64,000 nt of DNA from Blastococcus sp. CCUG 61487 (lineage in GTDB: Bacteria > Actinomycetota > Actinomycetes > Mycobacteriales > Geodermatophilaceae). The stretch lies in NCBI RefSeq assembly GCF_005222955.1, contig NZ_LWUA01000112.1:25809-89808 (forward strand), in the 5' to 3' direction. Positions within the stretch are counted from its first letter, which is position 1. Every line of letters begins with the position of its first letter. The position numbers and the translations under genes were made by a program. The notes under the pieces are model-generated. The model saw only the letters and a list, made by a program, of their open reading frames with translations. It was not told the origin of the DNA and made no database searches. This document shows positions 21,309 through 29,285 of this stretch, piece by piece.

Positions 21309-22364
21309 ATGGTCGACCGCCTGCCCGGGACGAGGCGGCCCGCGACACCCCCTCCCGGAACCACCTGGGGGCGGTGGATCCTCGCGCGGCCGAGCCTCCC
21401 GGCCGTGCTCACCCTCGTCCTCCTGCTGGGCTTCTTCGCGCTGCAGGCCCCCGATCTGCTGTCCAGCGCCGGGATCGCCGGCGTGCTCGAGGTGGCCGCG
21501 ATGCTCGGCATCGGCGGCGTCGCCGTGGCCCTGCTCCTGGTGGCCGGCCAGTTCGACCTCTCCGTGGGGATGCTCGCCCTGGCGTCGTCCGCGACCACCG
21601 CGCTGCTCGTCGACCAGGCCGGCTGGGGGATCTGGCCCGCGCTGGCCGCCTCGCTCGCCGGCGCGCTGCTCGTGGGCCTGGTCAACGGCGTGCTGGTGGT
21701 CAACACCGGCCTGCCCAGCTTCCTCGTGACGCTCGCGACGGTGCTCATCCTGCAGGGGACCACGCTGGTGGTGCTGCAGAACCTGGCCGGCTCCGCCCGG
21801 ATCGGGGGGCTCGAGGACGCATCGGGATGGGCGTCGGCGACCACGGTGTTCGACTCGACGGCCCGCGTCGGCGACGGGGAGTTCCGGGTCTCGCTGCTGT
21901 GGTGGCTGGGGGTCACCGCCGTCGCCACCTGGGCGCTGTGGCGGACCAAGTTCGGCAACGCCGTCTTCGCCACCGGAGGCGCCCGAACCGCGGCCCGAGA
22001 GCTGGGGGTGCCCGTGCGACGGACCACCGTGGGCCTGTTCTGCCTCAGCGCGACGGCCGGCTGGCTCATCGGCACGCTCGGGCTGGTCCGGTTCGGCGGG
22101 ATCGAGGCGAACGGCGAGGGGCTGATCATCGGCATCGAGTTCGTCGTGGTCGCCGTCCTGGGCGGCAGCCTGCTCGTCGGGGGGTACGGCTCGGCCTTCG
22201 GCGCGGCCGTCGGCGCGCTGCTGTACGGCGTCCTGCGGGAAGGCATCGATCGGGCCGGCTGGGACCCGCCCTGGTTCCAGGCGCTGCTCGGTGTGCTGCT
22301 GCTGGTCGCGGTGCTGGCCAACGGCGTGGTGGCCAGCCGGCTCAGGGGGGTGCCCCGCTCGTGA
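21309..22364 (+). CDS. Sugar-type (RbsC/FrcC-like) ABC transporter permease
   Basis: 351 residues, 8-10 hydrophobic helices. The block GGVAVALLLVAGQFDLSVG is the hallmark of carbohydrate-uptake permeases of the CUT2 family, and IGIEFVVVAVLGGSLLVGGYG near the end is the second conserved region. It sits in the plasma membrane, coupled to the next gene by a 4-bp overlap (GTGA). No gene for a substrate-binding lipoprotein lies alongside, so the sugar cannot be named. ATG 21309 is the first plausible start after the repeat element. Confidence 0.82.
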   Translation: MVDRLPGTRRPATPPPGTTWGRWILARPSLPAVLTLVLLLGFFALQAPDLLSSAGIAGVLEVAAMLGIGGVAVALLLVAGQFDLSVGMLALASSATTALLVDQAGWGIWPALAASLAGALLVGLVNGVLVVNTGLPSFLVTLATVLILQGTTLVVLQNLAGSARIGGLEDASGWASATTVFDSTARVGDGEFRVSLLWWLGVTAVATWALWRTKFGNAVFATGGARTAARELGVPVRRTTVGLFCLSATAGWLIGTLGLVRFGGIEANGEGLIIGIEFVVVAVLGGSLLVGGYGSAFGAAVGALLYGVLREGIDRAGWDPPWFQALLGVLLLVAVLANGVVASRLRGVPRS

Positions 22365-23182
22365 GCACCGATCTCCCCGCGGCCGACCCACCGTCCGGCC
22401 TCGAACTGCGCGGCGTCACCGTCCGCCACGGCAGCGTGCCGGCGCTGTCCCGGGTGAGCGCGACGTTCCCGGGCGGGCAGATCTCCTGCGTGCTGGGCGA
22501 GAACGGCTCGGGGAAGTCGACGCTCGTGTCGTTGCTGTCGGGGCTGGTGCGGCACGACGACGGCGAGCTGCTCGTCGGCGGCAGCGCGATGCGCTTCCGC
22601 TCCCCGCGCCAGGCACGCGCTGCCGGCATCGCGACGGTGTGGGAGGACCTCGCCGTGGCCCCGCTGCTCTCCGTCTGGCGGAACTTCTTCCTCGGCGCCG
22701 AACCCACCCGCGGGCGGTGGCCGGCCCGCCGGCTGGATCTCGACACCGCCCGCGAGGTCACGGCCCGCGCGATGGCCCGGGTCGGCGTCACCGCCCTGGA
22801 CCCGGACCAGCCGGCCAGCCGACTGCAGGCCGGCGAGCGGCAGAGCCTCGCCGTGGCCCGCGCCCTGCACTTCGGCGCCCGGGCACTGGTGATCGACGAG
22901 CCGACGACGGCGGTGACCGTCGCCCGGCAGACGATGTTCGGGCAGGCCATCCTCGCCGCCCGGGCGCAGGGGCTGGCGGTCGTCGTCGTCACCAACAACC
23001 CGCGCTACGCCCACCTGATCGGCGACCGCTTCCTGCTGCTGGCCAACGGCCAGGTGGCCGGCAACCTGACGCGCGAGGACGTCGATGCCGACATGCTGAC
23101 GGCGCTGATGGCCGGCGGGGACCAGCTCAGCGTGCTCACCGAGACGCTGACGGCACTGCACCCCGAGCTCGGCGAGCGCTGA
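22361..23182 (+). CDS. CUT2-type ABC transporter ATP-binding protein with altered catalytic residues
   Basis: 273 residues, a single nucleotide-binding domain (FrcA-like, not the doubled RbsA type). Walker A GENGSGKST (46-54), signature-like LQAGERQ (155-161), Walker B ALVIDEP with Glu180. Two positions are unusual: the Q-loop reads VWEDL (Glu95 in place of the usual Gln) and the switch region reads VVTNN (Asn212 where THN is expected). It pairs with the upstream permease. Either transport has an altered ATP cycle, or the protein is regulatory or decayed. A strong terminator follows at once. Confidence 0.82.
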   Translation: MSTDLPAADPPSGLELRGVTVRHGSVPALSRVSATFPGGQISCVLGENGSGKSTLVSLLSGLVRHDDGELLVGGSAMRFRSPRQARAAGIATVWEDLAVAPLLSVWRNFFLGAEPTRGRWPARRLDLDTAREVTARAMARVGVTALDPDQPASRLQAGERQSLAVARALHFGARALVIDEPTTAVTVARQTMFGQAILAARAQGLAVVVVTNNPRYAHLIGDRFLLLANGQVAGNLTREDVDADMLTALMAGGDQLSVLTETLTALHPELGER

Positions 23183-23186
23183 CGCA

Positions 23187-23228
23187 CGCGAGAGACCCTC
23201 CTCCCCGTGGGGAAGAGGGCCTCTCGCG
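23187..23228 (+). terminator. Terminator after the ABC transporter operon
   Basis: Arms CGCGAGAG (23187-23194) and CTCTCGCG (23221-23228) continue inward with CCCTC/GAGGG and TCCCC/GGGGA pairings around a short loop, beginning 5 bp after the stop codon. Confidence 0.8.
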
Positions 23229-23270
23229 GGTCCTGGCCCCGCGCCGGTCCTGCCGGATCGCGGGGCCGGA

Positions 23271-23414
23271 TCAGGTGAAGACGTTCACCCCGCCCGGGCC
23301 GACCAGCAGCCCGACGACGATGAGGACGATGCCCCAGAGCAGTTCCTTGCGGATGATGGCGAGGACGCCTGCCACCACGAGGACGACGGCGAGAATCCAG
23401 AGCACGAGCTCCAT
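23271..23414 (-). CDS. GPGG-motif small membrane protein
   Basis: 47 residues: two hydrophobic segments (LVLWILAVVLVVAGVLAII and LLWGIVLIVVGLLV) separated by RKE, ending in VGPGGVNVF. This matches the actinobacterial family of small membrane proteins named for the GPGG motif; function unknown. ATG 23414 has ACGGAG 7 nt upstream. A longer in-frame reading to 23459 adds an Arg-rich stretch and is less likely. Confidence 0.75.
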   Translation of the reverse strand: MELVLWILAVVLVVAGVLAIIRKELLWGIVLIVVGLLVGPGGVNVFT

Positions 23415-23568
23415 GCGATGTCTCCGTTCGTGCGGGCGCCGTGGGGCGGCGCCGGGCACGGAGAGTAGTGACCATCACGATCAACTACGAAACGTCGAGC
23501 ACCTTTTCGCAGGTCAGAGCGCCGTCAGCACTCCGGACTATCTGTGACCCACCGTAACGCTTCCTGCT

Positions 23569-23594
23569 CCCTGCTCGTCCGCGGACGAGCAGGG
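23569..23594 (-). terminator. Perfect palindrome after the DUF3151 gene
   Basis: A 26-bp perfect palindrome, CCCTGCTCGTCCG followed by its reverse complement, ends one base from the DUF3151 stop codon. It terminates the fbaA-DUF3151 unit. Confidence 0.75.
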
Positions 23595-23595
23595 A

Positions 23596-24018
23596 TCAGG
23601 GGGCGAGGGTAGGGTCGCTGTCGCGCAGCAGCTGGATGCACCGCTCGTGCTCGTCCTGCTCGCCGATGGCCTCGGCGGCCTTCGCCAGGACGATGACGCA
23701 GCGCAGGAAGCCGCGGTTCGGCTCGTGCGACCACGGCACCGGGCCGAAGCCCTTCCAGCCGTTGCGGCGCAGCGCGTCCAGTCCGCGGTGGTAGCCGGTG
23801 CGGGCGTAGGCGTAGGCCTCGATCGTGTCGCGGAGCTGCCGCTCGGTCCGGCCCAGCGCCTCCTCCGCCAGCGCCGCCCACGCCGCGCTGACGGTGGGGT
23901 GGCGGGAGGCCACCTCGGCCGCCGGGGTGCCCTCGGCCAGCTCGGCGTCGGCCTCCGGGTTCGCCGGCAGCAGGGTCGGGTCGGGCTCGCCGAGCAGGTT
24001 CCCGTGGGAGTGGCTCAT
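23596..24018 (-). CDS. DUF3151 family protein
   Basis: 140 residues. The stretch from AWAALAEEALG through YAYARTGYHRGLDALRRNGWKG to VPWSHEPNRGFLRC is the DUF3151 family pattern, common in Actinobacteria beside fructose-bisphosphate aldolase. It is soluble and mostly helical, possibly TPR-like. It begins 2 bp after the fbaA stop, so it is co-transcribed with fbaA. Function unknown. Confidence 0.85.
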   Translation of the reverse strand: MSHSHGNLLGEPDPTLLPANPEADAELAEGTPAAEVASRHPTVSAAWAALAEEALGRTERQLRDTIEAYAYARTGYHRGLDALRRNGWKGFGPVPWSHEPNRGFLRCVIVLAKAAEAIGEQDEHERCIQLLRDSDPTLAP

Positions 24019-24020
24019 CG

Positions 24021-25055
24021 TCAGGCGCCCTGCGACTGGCCGGCGGACAGCAGGTCCTCGCAGGCCTCGACGACGCGGGCGGCCATCCCGGCCTCCGCGG
24101 CCTTGAGGTAGCTGCGCGGGTCGTAGGTCTTCTTGTTGCCGACCTCGCCGTCGATCTTGAGCACGCCGTCGTAGTTGGTGAACATGTGCCCGGCCACCGG
24201 GCGGGTGAAGGCGTACTGGGTGTCGGTGTCCACGTTCATCTTGATGACGCCGTAGGAGATCGCCTCCCGGATGTCGGACTCCGACGAGCCCGAGCCGCCG
24301 TGGAACACCAGGTTGAACGGCTTGGCGTCCGCGTCCAGGCCGAACTCCGCGGCGACGACGGCCTGGCCCTCCTTGAGGATCTCCGGGCGCAGCTTGACGT
24401 TGCCGGGCTTGTAGACACCGTGCACGTTGCCGAAGGTCGCGGCCAGCAGGTAGACGCCCCGCTCGCCCAGGCCGAGCTTCTTGGCGGTGGCGACGAAGTC
24501 ACCGGGTGCGGTGTAGAGCTTCTCGTTGATCTCGTGGGCGACGCCGTCCTCCTCGCCCCCGACGACGCCGATCTCCACCTCGAGCACCAGCTTGGCCGCC
24601 GCGGACTTCTCCATGAGCTCCTCGGCGATGTCCAGGTTCTCGCCGAGCTCGATGGCCGAGCCGTCCCACATGTGCGACTGGAACAGCGGCTCCTGCCCGG
24701 CGTTCACCCGGTCCTGGGAGAGCGCGATCAGCGGGCGGACGTAGCCGTCGAGCTTGTCCTTCGGGCAGTGGTCGGTGTGCAGCGCGACGTTGACCGGGTA
24801 CTTCTCGGCGACGACGTGCGCGAACTCGGCCAGCGCCACCGCACCGGCCACCATGTCCTTCACCCGGGTGCCCGAGCCGAACTCGGCACCGCCGGTGGAG
24901 AACTGGATGATGCCGTCGCTGCCCGCGTCGGCGAAGCCGCGCAGGGCGGCGTTGATCGTCTCCGACGACGTGCAGTTGATCGCCGGATAGGCGAAACCGC
25001 CCTCCTTGGCCCGGCGGATCATGTCGGCGTAGACCTCAGGGGTCGCGATGGGCAT
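24021..25055 (-). CDS. fbaA: Class II fructose-bisphosphate aldolase
   Basis: 344 residues, zinc-dependent aldolase interconverting fructose-1,6-bisphosphate with DHAP and G3P. Metal and substrate motifs: HTDHCPKDKLDGY, EVEIGVVGGEEDGV, ATFGNVHGVYKPG, VFHGGSGSS. ATG 25055 is chosen since GAGGAG lies 8 nt upstream; the GTG at 25064 is too close to it. Upstream, TGTACGGCGCTGTACA-like and CTGATGATCAG palindromes (about 25080-25107) are possible operator sites. Confidence 0.95.
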   Translation of the reverse strand: MPIATPEVYADMIRRAKEGGFAYPAINCTSSETINAALRGFADAGSDGIIQFSTGGAEFGSGTRVKDMVAGAVALAEFAHVVAEKYPVNVALHTDHCPKDKLDGYVRPLIALSQDRVNAGQEPLFQSHMWDGSAIELGENLDIAEELMEKSAAAKLVLEVEIGVVGGEEDGVAHEINEKLYTAPGDFVATAKKLGLGERGVYLLAATFGNVHGVYKPGNVKLRPEILKEGQAVVAAEFGLDADAKPFNLVFHGGSGSSESDIREAISYGVIKMNVDTDTQYAFTRPVAGHMFTNYDGVLKIDGEVGNKKTYDPRSYLKAAEAGMAARVVEACEDLLSAGQSQGA

Positions 25056-25156
25056 GCTCGGCACTCCTCGGGAGAACGTGTACGGCGCTGTACCTGATGA
25101 TCAGTATCCCGCCGGGGGCTCCTCCGGGTGAGTCGGGGCGGGTCGCGAGCCCCGAG

Positions 25157-26511
25157 TCAGCCGGTCTCGATCCGGCTGACCACGCGGGCCGCCACCGCCA
25201 CCGGGTCGTAGGTCGGTGAGAACGGCGGGGCGTAGGAGAGGTCGGAGGCGGCCAGTTCCTCGGCGGTGAGCCCCGCCCAGATGGCGGTGGCGAAGACGTC
25301 GATCCGCTTGCCGCTGCCGGGCCCGCCCACGATCTGGGCGCCGAGCAGCAGCCCGGACCCCCCCCCTCGGTGATCACCTTGACCGCGATCGGCTCGGCAC
25401 CGGGGTAGTAGCCGGCCCGCGTCGTCGCCTCGATCACCTCGCTGCGGTGGTCGTAGCCGGCCTTCTCGGCCTCGGTCGTGCACAGCCCGGTGCGCGCGAT
25501 CTCCAGGTCGCCGACCTTCGTCGCCGCCGTCCCCAGGACGCCGGCGAAGCGGGCCGGCCGCCCGCCGATGATCGATCCGGCCACCCGGCCCTGCTTGTTC
25601 GCGTGCGTGCCGAGCGCCACGTGGGCGGCCTCGCCGGTGATCCGGTGGAAGGTCTGCGCGCAGTCGCCCGCGGCGAAGACCTCCGGGTGCGAGCGGCTGC
25701 GCTGGGTGTGCGCGACGTCGATCCCGCCGGTGGTGCCGATCTGCAGACCGGCCTCCTCGGCCAGCGTCGCCTCGGGGCCCATGCCCAGCCCCAGGACGAC
25801 GAGGTCGGCGTCGTAGCTGCCCGCGTCCGTGCGCACAGCGCGGATCGCGCCGTCGGCGTCGACCTCGATCTCGCGCACCGGCTGGTTCGGCTGCACGTCG
25901 ATGCCCATGTCACCCATGGCCTTGCAGATCCGCTCGCCCATGTCGTCGTCGAGCTGGCCCATCGGCAGCGGATCGGCGAGGACGACGGTCACCGACAGCC
26001 CGCGGCCGAGCAGCACCTCGGCCATCTCCAGGCCGATGTAGCCGCCGCCCAGGACCACCGCGCGCTTCGCCCCGGCTGCGATGGCGGCGCGGATGTCGGC
26101 GCCGTCGGCGAGCCGGTGCACCCCGTGGACGCCGTCGGCGTCCAGTCCCGGCACCGGCGGGCGGGTCGGGCGGCCTCCGGTGGCGACGACCAGGTGGTCG
26201 TACCCGTACCGGCGGCCGTCGGAGGCGCTGACCTCCCCCGCCGCCAGGTCGATCTCCTCGGCGCGGGCGTGCGTGCGGATGACGATGCCGTCGGCCTCGA
26301 ACTGCGCGACGGTTCGGGCCAGGAGGGCGTCGCGGTCGGTCACCTGCCCGCCGATCCAGTACGGGATGCCGCAGGCGGAGTAGGAGACCTCCGGGCCCTG
26401 CTCGAGGACCACGATCTCCAGGTCTCCTGCGGGGCGCAGCCGGCGCGCCTGGGCGGCAGCGGAGAGGCCCGCCGCGTCCCCGCCGATGACGACCAGCCGA
26501 TCGGTGCTCAC
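25157..26511 (-). pseudogene. CoA-disulfide reductase / NADH oxidase-like flavoprotein, frameshifted
   Basis: FAD-dependent pyridine nucleotide-disulfide oxidoreductase: FAD motif VVIGGDAAGLSAAA, one redox Cys (Cys47 in SYSACGIPYWIGG, the CoADR/NADH-oxidase pattern), NAD motif VVLGGGYIGLEMAEV and GVFAAGD-type FAD motif (PEVFAAGDCA). The reading frame breaks at a run of nine C at 25358-25366 (nine G on the coding strand). Before it the frame encodes VKVITEGGG; after it the family sequence GSGLLLGAQIVGGPG continues in another frame to the stop at 25157. One added G would restore about 450 residues. It is a real frameshift, a slippage site or a sequencing error. Confidence 0.8.
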
Positions 26512-26551
26512 GGGGCCACCCTGTCATCCGGCGCCACGGATCTGCAGCTCA

Positions 26552-26630
26552 GCGTGGCTCCGGAAGCCGCCGCGCAGCACCCGGAGCCGCCGCACACGGC
26601 GGCTCTCGCGTCGACGAGGTGGCTTCGGCG
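26552..26630. repeat. AGCCGCCG/CGGCGGCT palindromic repeat, copy A
   Basis: Contains a perfect hairpin GAGCCGCCG (26584-26592), loop CACA, CGGCGGCTC (26597-26605). Flanking imperfect versions (GTGGCTCCGGAAGCC; GGTGGCTTCGG) make a small cluster. It shares the core GGAGCCGCCGCRCACGGYGGCT with the repeat at 45709-45772. Confidence 0.55.
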
Positions 26631-26652
26631 CGATGGTCCTAGGGTTCGCCGC

Positions 26653-26682
26653 ATGTCCGGCGTCTTCGGGGAACGCGCGTGA
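26653..26682 (+). CDS. Nine-codon leader peptide before the NUDIX gene (putative)
   Basis: An ATG at 26653 preceded by a TAGGGT box 7 nt upstream (26640-26645) opens a nine-codon frame, MSGVFGERA, whose TGA overlaps the NUDIX GTG start in a GTGA junction. The layout is that of a leaderless upstream ORF coupled to the main gene. Coding evidence in so short a frame is weak. Confidence 0.35.
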   Translation: MSGVFGERA

Positions 26683-27158
26683 AGCGGATGACGGCGATGG
26701 CTCCGTGGCATCCGGACTGCTACCAGCGGGCGGTCGGGTTCGTCACCGATCCGGCCGGGCGGCTGCTCGTCTTCGACCACCTCGACGTGGACGCGGGCAC
26801 GCAGGTGCCGGCCGGTGGCATCCACGTAGGAGAGTCCGCGGAGGACGCCGTCGTCCGCGAGGTCGCGGAGGAGTCCGGGCTCGAGCGGGTCGTCGTCGTC
26901 CGCAAGCTCGGGGAGGCGTGGAACCGGTCGGAGACCGGGAACATGCCCGCCGGGCTCGAGGAGCACGTCCTGCACGCCTTCCACCTCCGGTTGGTGGACC
27001 CGCCGGCCGAGGAGCGGTGGGAGTGGGAGGAGCGCTCGGGTGGCGACGTCGTCGAACACCGCTTCGCGTTCCGCTGGGTGCCCCTCGACGAGGCGGCGCG
27101 GGTGCTGTGGCCGGCGCAGGCCATGTGGCTGAACGCGGTCCGGCTCAGCTGCCGGTGA
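26679..27158 (+). CDS. NUDIX hydrolase
   Basis: 159 residues with a complete NUDIX box, G-x5-E-x7-REVAEESGL, starting GGIHVGE near residue 46. NUDIX enzymes hydrolyse nucleoside diphosphates linked to another moiety; the substrate cannot be assigned. The opening YQRAVGFVTDPAGRLLVFDH gives the first strand of the fold. GTG 26679 overlaps the stop of a nine-codon upstream frame; ATG codons at 26688 and 26697 are alternatives. The last 14 bp overlap the end of the GlcD-like gene on the other strand. Confidence 0.82.
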   Translation: MKRMTAMAPWHPDCYQRAVGFVTDPAGRLLVFDHLDVDAGTQVPAGGIHVGESAEDAVVREVAEESGLERVVVVRKLGEAWNRSETGNMPAGLEEHVLHAFHLRLVDPPAEERWEWEERSGGDVVEHRFAFRWVPLDEAARVLWPAQAMWLNAVRLSCR

Positions 27159-28599
27159 GCTCGGAGACCGCCGCCAGGTCGCGCACGGACGCCCGGCGGA
27201 AGACCTTGCCGGGGTTGAGCAGCCCCTGCGGGTCGAGGGCGTCCTTGATCGCCCGGTGCACGTCCAGGGACACCGGTCCGATCTCGCGCTCCAGCCAGTC
27301 GACCTTGATGGAGCCGACGCCGTGCTCGCCGGTGATCGTGCCGCCCATGGCCAGGCCGAGTTCCAGGATGTCGTCGAACGCCGCGTAGGCGCGCTCCCGC
27401 TCGTCCGGATTCTCCGCGTCGAACGAGATGCACGGGTGCATGTTGCCGTCGCCCGCGTGCCCGGTGACGCCGATGACGACGGCCCGCTCGCGCGCGATCG
27501 CATCGCAGCCGTCGAGGAACTCCGCGATGCGCGAGCGCGGGACCGCGACGTCGTCGACGAGCATGCCGCTGCGCAGCGCGGCCAGCGCCGGCAGCGCCAC
27601 CCGGCGGGCCTGGAGCAGCAGGTCGCCCTCGGCCGCGTCGTCGGTGCTGTGCACGAAGTCCGCCCCCGCCTCGCGGCAGATCTGGGTCAGGGCCTCGATC
27701 TCGGCCGCGGCGGCCTCGCCTCCGGCGTCGGACTGCGCGACCAGCAGTGAGTGGGCGCCTCGGTCGAGCTCTGCATTGAGCAGCTCGTCGGCGGCACAGA
27801 TGCAGGTGTTGTCCATGACCTCCAGCAGGCTCGGGATCAGCCCCGACGTCACCACCCGCTCGACCACCTGCCCGGTCTGCGCCGTCGTCGCGAAGGAGGC
27901 GGCGAGGGTGACCGGGCGCTGCGGGGCGGGGCGCAGGGCGAGGGTCGCCTCGGTGATGACGCCGAGCGTGCCCTCCGACCCGACGAACAGCCGGGCCAGG
28001 TCGTAGCCGGCGACACCCTTGACAGTGCGCCGTCCGGTGCGCAGCACGCGCCCGTCGGCGAGGACTACCTCGAGACCCAGCACGTAGTCGGTGGTGACGC
28101 CGTACTTCACGCAGCACAGGCCGCCGGAGTTCGTGGAGAGGTTGCCGCCGATGGTGCACCAGTCATAGCTGGACGGGTCCGGCGGATAGAAGAGGCCGTG
28201 GCCGGCGACGACGTCGCGCAGCGTCTTGTTGACCACGCCTGGCTGGACGACGGCGAGCCGGTCCTCCGGAGACACCTCGAGGACGGCGTCCATGCGGGTC
28301 ATGACCAGGGTGATCGCGCCGTCGATCGCGTTGGACGCGCCCGCCAGGCCGGAGCCGGCACCGCGCGGCACGACCGGGACCCCGTGGCGGGAGGCCACCT
28401 GCATCACCGCGACGACCTCGGCGGTGTTCCGCGGGAGCACGACGGCGGCCGGGGTGCCCGCGGGCGCCATCATCGCGGCGTCCCGGGCGTAGCCGGCGGT
28501 GACGTCCGGGTCGGTGAGGACGCCGTCCGCACCGAGCGCGGCCTGCAGGTCGGCGAGCCAGGCAGTGGTCACCGTCACACCGTACGACGCCTGCCCCAT
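27145..28599 (-). CDS. FAD-linked oxidase, GlcD/D-lactate dehydrogenase type
   Basis: 484 residues. FAD-binding PCMH domain in the first half: VPVVPRGAGSGLAGASNA, DPSSYDWCTIGGNLSTNSGG, VKGVAGYDLARLFVGSEGTLGVIT. The C-terminal FAD-oxidase domain has VTGHAGDGNMHP and GTITGEHGVGSIK, with the metal/substrate His residues. The family oxidises 2-hydroxy acids such as glycolate or D-lactate; which one is undetermined, and no GlcE/GlcF genes are adjacent. ATG 28599 is used; GTG 28578 is possible. A pair of CCTGATCGTCA elements lies just upstream. Confidence 0.85.
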   Translation of the reverse strand: MGQASYGVTVTTAWLADLQAALGADGVLTDPDVTAGYARDAAMMAPAGTPAAVVLPRNTAEVVAVMQVASRHGVPVVPRGAGSGLAGASNAIDGAITLVMTRMDAVLEVSPEDRLAVVQPGVVNKTLRDVVAGHGLFYPPDPSSYDWCTIGGNLSTNSGGLCCVKYGVTTDYVLGLEVVLADGRVLRTGRRTVKGVAGYDLARLFVGSEGTLGVITEATLALRPAPQRPVTLAASFATTAQTGQVVERVVTSGLIPSLLEVMDNTCICAADELLNAELDRGAHSLLVAQSDAGGEAAAAEIEALTQICREAGADFVHSTDDAAEGDLLLQARRVALPALAALRSGMLVDDVAVPRSRIAEFLDGCDAIARERAVVIGVTGHAGDGNMHPCISFDAENPDERERAYAAFDDILELGLAMGGTITGEHGVGSIKVDWLEREIGPVSLDVHRAIKDALDPQGLLNPGKVFRRASVRDLAAVSELTGS

Positions 28600-28612
28600 G
28601 ATGATCAGCCAA

Positions 28613-28688
28613 CCTGATCGTCAGGCGTCCTCCCTCGCGGTCGACCACGAGGGAAGACGCCGGATGACCAGGTCACCTGATCGTCACG
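28613..28688. promoter_or_regulatory. Paired CCTGATCGTCA elements (candidate operator)
   Basis: CCTGATCGTCAGG (28613-28625) is a 13-bp palindrome; CCTGATCGTCACG (28676-28688) repeats it 63 bp away. They flank the pyrE terminator and lie 14-90 bp upstream of the GlcD-like start. Spacing and dyad symmetry suit a GntR-type regulator, which is a common controller of hydroxy-acid oxidases; the regulator is not identified. Confidence 0.4.
28624..28661 (-). terminator. Terminator after pyrE
   Basis: Arms GGCGTCCTCCCTCG (28624-28637) and CGAGGGAAGACGCC (28648-28661), 14 bp with one mismatch, loop of 10 nt, about 34 bp beyond the pyrE stop. Confidence 0.75.
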
Positions 28689-28694
28689 GCGCTC

Positions 28695-29252
28695 TCAGGC
28701 GAGCCCGAGGTCGGCGAGTTCGTAGGCGGCGCGGTACTCGAAGCCGGCCGCCTGCACCGCCGCACGCGCACCCCTGTCGACGATCACCGCCACCGCGATG
28801 ACCTCCGCGCCCGCCTCCTGCAGCGCCTCCGCCGCGGTGAGCGGGCTGCCACCGGTGGTCGAGACGTCTTCGACGACCAGGACGGCGCGACCGGCGACGT
28901 CGGGGCCCTCGATCCGCCGCTGCAGGCCGTGCGCCTTGCCCGCCTTGCGCACCACGCAGGCGTCGAGGAAGCCCTCGCCCCCGGCGGCGGCGTGCAGCAT
29001 CGCGGTGGCCACCGGGTCGGCGCCCAGGGTGAGCCCACCGACGACGTCGTAGCGCAGGTCACCGGTCAGCTGTCGCATCACGCGGCCGACCAGCGGCGCA
29101 CCCTCGTGGTGCAGCGTCAGCCGCCGCATGTCGATGTACCAGTCAGCTTCGCGCCCGGAAGACAGCGTCACCTTCCCGTGGACGACGGCGAGGTCGACGA
29201 TCAGCTCGAGCAGCCGGTCGCGGTCGGGCAGTGCTGCGGGGGCGTTCTGCAT
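28695..29252 (-). CDS. pyrE: Orotate phosphoribosyltransferase
   Basis: 185 residues. Orotate + PRPP gives OMP in pyrimidine synthesis. PRPP loop VLVVEDVSTTGGSPLTA and the N-terminal VTLSSGREADWYIDMR are diagnostic. ATG 29252 has a TAGGGT box 7 nt upstream (29260-29265) and no Shine-Dalgarno, suggesting a leaderless transcript. In-frame sequence further upstream is non-conserved. It is monocistronic, with its own terminator. Confidence 0.93.
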   Translation of the reverse strand: MQNAPAALPDRDRLLELIVDLAVVHGKVTLSSGREADWYIDMRRLTLHHEGAPLVGRVMRQLTGDLRYDVVGGLTLGADPVATAMLHAAAGGEGFLDACVVRKAGKAHGLQRRIEGPDVAGRAVLVVEDVSTTGGSPLTAAEALQEAGAEVIAVAVIVDRGARAAVQAAGFEYRAAYELADLGLA

Positions 29253-29285
29253 GCGGACGACCCTAGCCAGGGTCAGGATCGGTGC

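Noticed and set aside
25036..25156. C-terminal extension of the flavoprotein frame past 25157
   Set aside because: It follows the shifted frame, is Pro/Ser/Arg-rich and overlaps the fbaA start region; not a real domain.
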